DNA from: Euleptes europaea
Lineage: Eukaryota > Chordata > Lepidosauria > Squamata > Sphaerodactylidae
Length of the DNA: 64,000 nt
NCBI RefSeq assembly: GCF_029931775.1
Contig: NC_079332.1
Location: 16,013,186-16,077,185 of the forward strand
Direction: 5' to 3'
Shown: piece after piece, positions 62,707-64,000 of the stretch
How the letters are laid out: the number at the start of each line of letters is the position of its first letter
Numbering within the stretch: the first letter of the stretch is position 1
Notes under the pieces: model-generated
What the model was told of the DNA's origin: nothing
Database searches by the model: none
What the model saw: the letters and a program-made list of their open reading frames with translations, nothing else
Made by a program: the position numbers and the translations under genes

Positions 62707-63189
62707 AAGATCCACTCCCTTCGCCCAGCCCGGTGAGCAATTTTGAATGAATATGCTTCATTTCACATTTTCATGTGGATAATGGAAATCCTGAACTGAA
62801 TAAAGTTTCAGCCTTGAGGACAAAGCGTCAGAGGCTCTTTCCGCATTACTTGATGCTGCGACGCTTCTTGGCCAAGGTTGGAAACATTCCCCCCTCCCTC
62901 CTTTCTCTTTATTCCACTTGTGCAGAATGCAACCGTTGCATAACGGGAATAAATCAAGGACTTCTTCGGGAGAAAACAGGCTGTATCCATCCTAATTCTC
63001 AGAGCAGAAGGGAACGCGCGCGGGAGAGAGAAAGAACTCAATTTGTCGGGGTCGGAACTCCTGACCCCCTCTGGGAACATTCAGATCTGAAGACGGTACG
63101 CCTGATCTGTCCTTCTAGTTAATGACTCATTCAGCCCGACATCAAAGGCAAGAAGGTGGACCAGGTGCGTCCTTTCCTCTCTACCTTTG
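62707..63189. other. Unassigned single-copy-looking sequence
   Basis: I see no known exon. In human the next gene beyond B9D1 is MAPK7, but none of its coding sequence is recognisable here. Confidence 0.4.
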
Positions 63190-63508
63190 TAGGGTTGCCA
63201 AACTCCAGGTGGTGGCTGGAGATCTCCCGCTATTACAGCTGATCTCCAGGCTGCAGAGATCAGTTCCCCTGGAGAAAATAGCTGCTGTGGCAATTGGGCT
63301 CTATGGCATTTTACCCTACTGAGGTCCCTCCCTAGGGTTGCCAGGTTCCTCTTTGCCACCTGCAGGAGCCTGAGGAGGATGGGGTTTGGGGAGGGATTTC
63401 AGTGCCATAGAGTCCAGTTGCCAAAGTGGCCATTTTTTCCAGGGGAACTGATCTCTATCGGCTGGAGATCAGTTGTAATAGTGGGAGATCCAGCTAGTAC
63501 CTGGAGGT
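63190..63508. mobile_element. Two MITE-like family D copies back to back
   Basis: First copy from AGGGTTGCCAAACTCCAGGT (63191), second from CTAGGGTTGCCAGGTTCC (63332). Both lack their right ends. Confidence 0.72.
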
Positions 63509-64000
63509 TTAGTAGTAAACAAAGGTTAGCGTGCTGTAGGATACTCAGCAAACTAGAAACAGCACTTCACAAGCTAGACACAATGATTATAAAGTAGTGG
63601 TATTTAATAACATATCCACCACTGATAGTATATAGGCAAAAACATGTGTTGTTAATTATTGCCTTAAAAGTAACACCAAAGAGAGGCCTTGTTACAAACA
63701 AATAACAGTATTATAGGTAAGTCCATGAAAGGGGGTGCCAACCTCCCTTTCTTCCACAGATATGCTTCTTGAGAGTAGCAATTCAGTAGTGCAGTTGTTC
63801 TCAACAGAAGCCCGGTGATCTTTCTGTTTCAGCGATTAATGCCTTCTTCAGGGACCACTATATCATAAATTAGTACATCCGATCAGAATATTAAATTCAG
63901 TGGAGAAAACAAGAGCTTGGAAATAGCCTTTTGGGACGTGCGTGTCTTTAAGACACAGGACGGTAAATTGGGAGTCCGTCCTTATAAAAAAGCAATGGCA
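63509..64000 (-). mobile_element. Penelope-like fragment running off the window
   Basis: On the minus strand 63860-63812 reads GTGGTCC, CTGAAGA, a GGC/GCT stem, GAAAC and GATCAC, a worn hammerhead-like layout. The rest is AT-rich and unassigned; extent uncertain. Confidence 0.45.

Noticed and set aside
58620-64000. Start of MAPK7, the next gene in human
   Set aside because: No translation resembling the kinase or its N-terminus was seen in either strand; the gene would lie beyond the window.

Overview
This window is nuclear DNA from a squamate reptile, most likely a lizard and possibly a gecko. It holds two spliced host genes with very long, repeat-filled introns. The repeats point to squamates: tRNA-derived SINEs including a Sauria-type copy, 5S-rRNA-derived SINEs, BovB and several CR1 LINE subfamilies, L2-like LINEs, many small hAT copies and Penelope-like fragments. 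I see no bacterial genes, no CRISPR array and no stand-alone tRNA or rRNA gene. The species call is inference.

Layout. (1) 1-11792: repeats only. They include two hAT copies with 8-base target duplications, BovB and CR1 ends, a probable solo LTR (6038-7114) and a Penelope-like inverted dimer nested in a LINE. The promoter and first non-coding exon of EPN2 are not visible and probably lie upstream. (2) 11793-about 38000, + strand: EPN2 (epsin-2), eight coding exons. The exons join in phase to a 588-residue protein with an ENTH domain, two ubiquitin-interacting motifs, clathrin boxes, DPW motifs and three NPF motifs. (3) About 38040-46400: repeats between the two 3' ends. (4) 46426-56431, - strand: B9D1, seven coding exons, complete at 203 residues, with a CpG-rich promoter holding a candidate RFX X-box. 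(5) 56640-58620: a striking tandem array of about 197-base units, each carrying a tRNA-like box B, starting about 210 bases upstream of the B9D1 start codon. (6) 58620-64000: SINEs, hAT copies, a long tetranucleotide satellite and MITE-like repeats. No exon of a further gene was recognised.

How the genes relate. EPN2 and B9D1 lie tail to tail, as in human 17p11.2. Epsin-2 bends membrane and links ubiquitinated cargo to clathrin and AP-2 during endocytosis. B9D1 belongs to the B9/MKS module at the transition zone of the primary cilium. They are neighbours by synteny and not a pathway.

The best candidates for something new are: hammerhead-ribozyme-like motifs in Penelope-like repeats, twice as near-palindromic inverted pairs; the tRNA-head tandem array at the B9D1 promoter; a roughly 12-copy tandem expansion inside the 3' tail of an L1-like element; a 60-base hairpin inside a hAT element; and a CpG-rich block inside an EPN2 intron.
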